Part shown: positions 32,606-34,365 of the stretch, in pieces
Layout of the letters: the number at the start of each line of letters is the position of its first letter
Position numbering within the stretch: position 1 is the stretch's first letter
Made by a program: the position numbers and the translations under genes
Notes under the pieces: generated by a model
The model's input: the letters and a program-made list of their open reading frames with translations, nothing else
Told to the model about the DNA's origin: nothing
Databases searched by the model: none
DNA from: Phycisphaerae bacterium
Lineage (GTDB): Bacteria > Planctomycetota > Phycisphaerae > UBA1845
Reading direction: 5' to 3'
Length of the DNA stretch: 34,365 nucleotides
Assembly: GCA_029260135.1 (NCBI GenBank)
Contig: JAJDDV010000167.1
Coordinates: 1 to 34,365 of the forward strand

Positions 32606-34365
32606 TGAGGGTATCGCACAAACTTCTCCTGGCGGCGGCGCTGCCGGTGACGTTGATTTTCGGGGTGGCCTTCTACGCCGCGGACGCCAGTCAAGCCAGT
32701 CTTCGTGAGGCCATCGAGCAGGCGTACGCGGCGCGTGCCAAGGCCATCCTGGACGAGATCAATCGGGTGATGCACACTCGAATCGCCGAGTGGAAGGCGT
32801 ACGCCCACAGTCCGCTGGTGCAGCGCACGCTTCATGATTCCAATCTCGAGTTCGAGCACCTCGAGAACCGCCAACACCACATCGACGAGCAGGACCGCGC
32901 GTGGCGCGCCGCACCGTCCGAGACGCCGACGCCACTCATGACACGCTTGATGAACAACGCGTTGGCGACGGACATGCGCATCCGTCTGGACGTTCTCGCT
33001 CGCGAGAACGGATTCTCGGTCTTCGGTGAAGCGTTCGTTACCAATCGCTACGGGGCCAACGTCGCACAGACGGATCGGACGTCGGACTATCGCCAGGACG
33101 ATGAAGATTGGTGGACGTTGGCCCATCGCGACGGTCTGTATGTCGGCAATGTAGGATTCGACGACAGCGCAAGCGTGTTCTCGACGGATCTCTGCATTCG
33201 AATTGATGACGATCGCGGTGCCCCGCTGGGCGTTCTCAAGGCCGTGCTGAATATCCAAGAGGTGCTCAACATCGTCAACACGCGCGCGGGGGGAGGCAAC
33301 ACGGATCGAATTGATCGACTCGCCCTGTTCACCGAAGACAAGCGAATCATCCGGTGCTCTGGAGAGACTTCTGAGGCATTCCTCTCCGACGGTTCGCGCT
33401 ATTTCAGCGACGTAACGTTTCCCGCGCAGGATGATGTCTACACGACGGAGCGCTTCGACGATGTGAGGGGGCACGAACATGTGTCGGTGTACGCCAAATC
33501 CCAGGGATTTGGCGAGTTCCGGGGTCTGGGCTGGATCCTGCTTCTCGAATCCGATGCCGCTGCCGTCTTCCATCCTGTCGGCAGACTCCGAACACGGATT
33601 CTCTTGACGGCGTTCGGCGCTGCGATTCTCGCGCTCGGTCTGGGGGGCACGGTTGCGACGTCGTTGTCTCGGCGTGTCCGACGGCTGGTGGATGCGAACA
33701 CTGCGCTCGGGGCGGGGCACCTGGATGCCCGCGTCAGTGCCCGGGGCGCGGATGAACTGGCACGACTGGGCGATTCCTTCAACCGCATGGCGCGTGAGCT
33801 GCAGCGAACCGCTCGAGATCACCAGGAGCAAACGCGCACGGTCGAAGAGAAGAACCGCCTGCTCGCACAGGAAATCGTCGAACGCAAGGGTGCAGAGGAG
33901 AGACTCGCAAGACAAACCGGCGTGCTGAGGGCGATCAACGATGTCTTTCAGGAGGCGCTGACGTGTGAAAGCGAAGAGGAGTTGGGAAAGCGGTGTCTGT
34001 CCGTCGCGGAGAGGCTGACCGGCAGCAAGTTCGGATACCTCGGCGAACTGAACGAATCCGGTCTGTTGGACGACATCGCCATCAGCAATCCGGGATGGGA
34101 TGCCTGCACGATTCCCGTTACGGATGCAAGGCGATATGTCACCAACATGCCGATCCGAGGGATCGATCGTTCAGCGATCACAGAGGGGAAGTCACGAATC
34201 GTCAACGAGGATCAGATCGCGACGCATCCGGACCGGGTCGGGCTCCCCGAGGGTCATCCCGAAATCACCGCTTTCCTGGGCGTTCCGTTGAGGCATGAAG
34301 GCAACGTCATCGGCCTCATCGGCCTAGCCACCAAAGAGGGAGGGTACGAGCTCGCCGATCAGGTG
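32606..34365 (+). CDS. Membrane sensor protein (Cache-HAMP-GAF), 3' end outside window
   Basis: The frame is open from the ATG at 32606 (GAGG 7 bases upstream) to the window edge, 586 codons. Residues about 7-25 are a membrane helix. Residues about 30-325 are a large extracytoplasmic domain of the double-Cache type (YRQDDEDWWTLAHRDGLYVG, LGVLKAVLNIQEVLNIV). A second helix lies at about 331-352, then a HAMP domain with DELARLGDSFNRMARELQRT, a coiled coil, and from about residue 443 a GAF domain (LTGSKFGYLGELNESG, FLGVPLRHEGNVIGLIGLA). Such proteins normally continue into a histidine kinase or GGDEF output domain, which is outside the window. The ligand is unknown. Confidence 0.85.

Noticed and set aside
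32278..33915. Long minus-strand open frame of 545 codons
   Set aside because: It is the antisense of the sensor gene, which has a ribosome binding site, Cache, HAMP and GAF domains. The minus frame shows no domain.

Overview
The window looks like a piece of a high-GC Planctomycetota chromosome, possibly from the Phycisphaerae. The signs are an ECF sigma factor next to a Ser/Thr kinase with RDD membrane domains, a prepilin-type protein with an H-X9-DG tail motif, many Tat- or Sec-exported proteins of poorly known families, PQQ-type beta-propellers, and palindromic repeats of kinds I associate with this phylum. The phylum call is an inference from gene content; no rRNA is present.

Layout. 1-3.9 kb (minus strand): start of a membrane acyltransferase, a kinase built as zinc ribbon-kinase-RDD-degenerate kinase-RDD, and its ECF sigma factor. 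3.9-5.8 kb: a gene-poor scar with two tRNA-Gly-like 3' halves and a truncated kinase gene, best read as the remains of integrase-carrying elements. 5.8-11.5 kb: a large lipoprotein with a von Willebrand A domain, a region-4-only sigma fragment with a small membrane partner, a small lipoprotein and a MITE-like repeat. 11.5-12.3 kb: a methyltransferase.

12.4-25.3 kb is the most interesting part. One group holds a multi-cluster membrane polyferredoxin, a Tat-type DUF362 protein, a DUF6599-like anchored protein and a divergently transcribed membrane spermidine synthase-like protein. A second minus-strand group holds a Memo-AMMECR1 fusion with a signal peptide, a second Tat-type DUF362 protein, a radical SAM enzyme of the AmmeMemoRadiSam type with a possible Tat leader, an exported PQQ propeller and a truncated copy of that propeller. 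Most products appear exported or membrane-bound, so I propose an envelope-located redox or maturation system. Its substrate is unknown.

25.3-34.4 kb: tRNA-Val(TAC), a strong promoter with a long structured leader ahead of a prepilin-like gene that ends in a strong terminator, purC, a GH10-fold protein lacking both catalytic glutamates coupled to a ComEA-like helix-hairpin-helix protein, a sigma-70 family factor with a good promoter, a GC-rich repeat array, and the start of a Cache-HAMP-GAF sensor that runs off the window.
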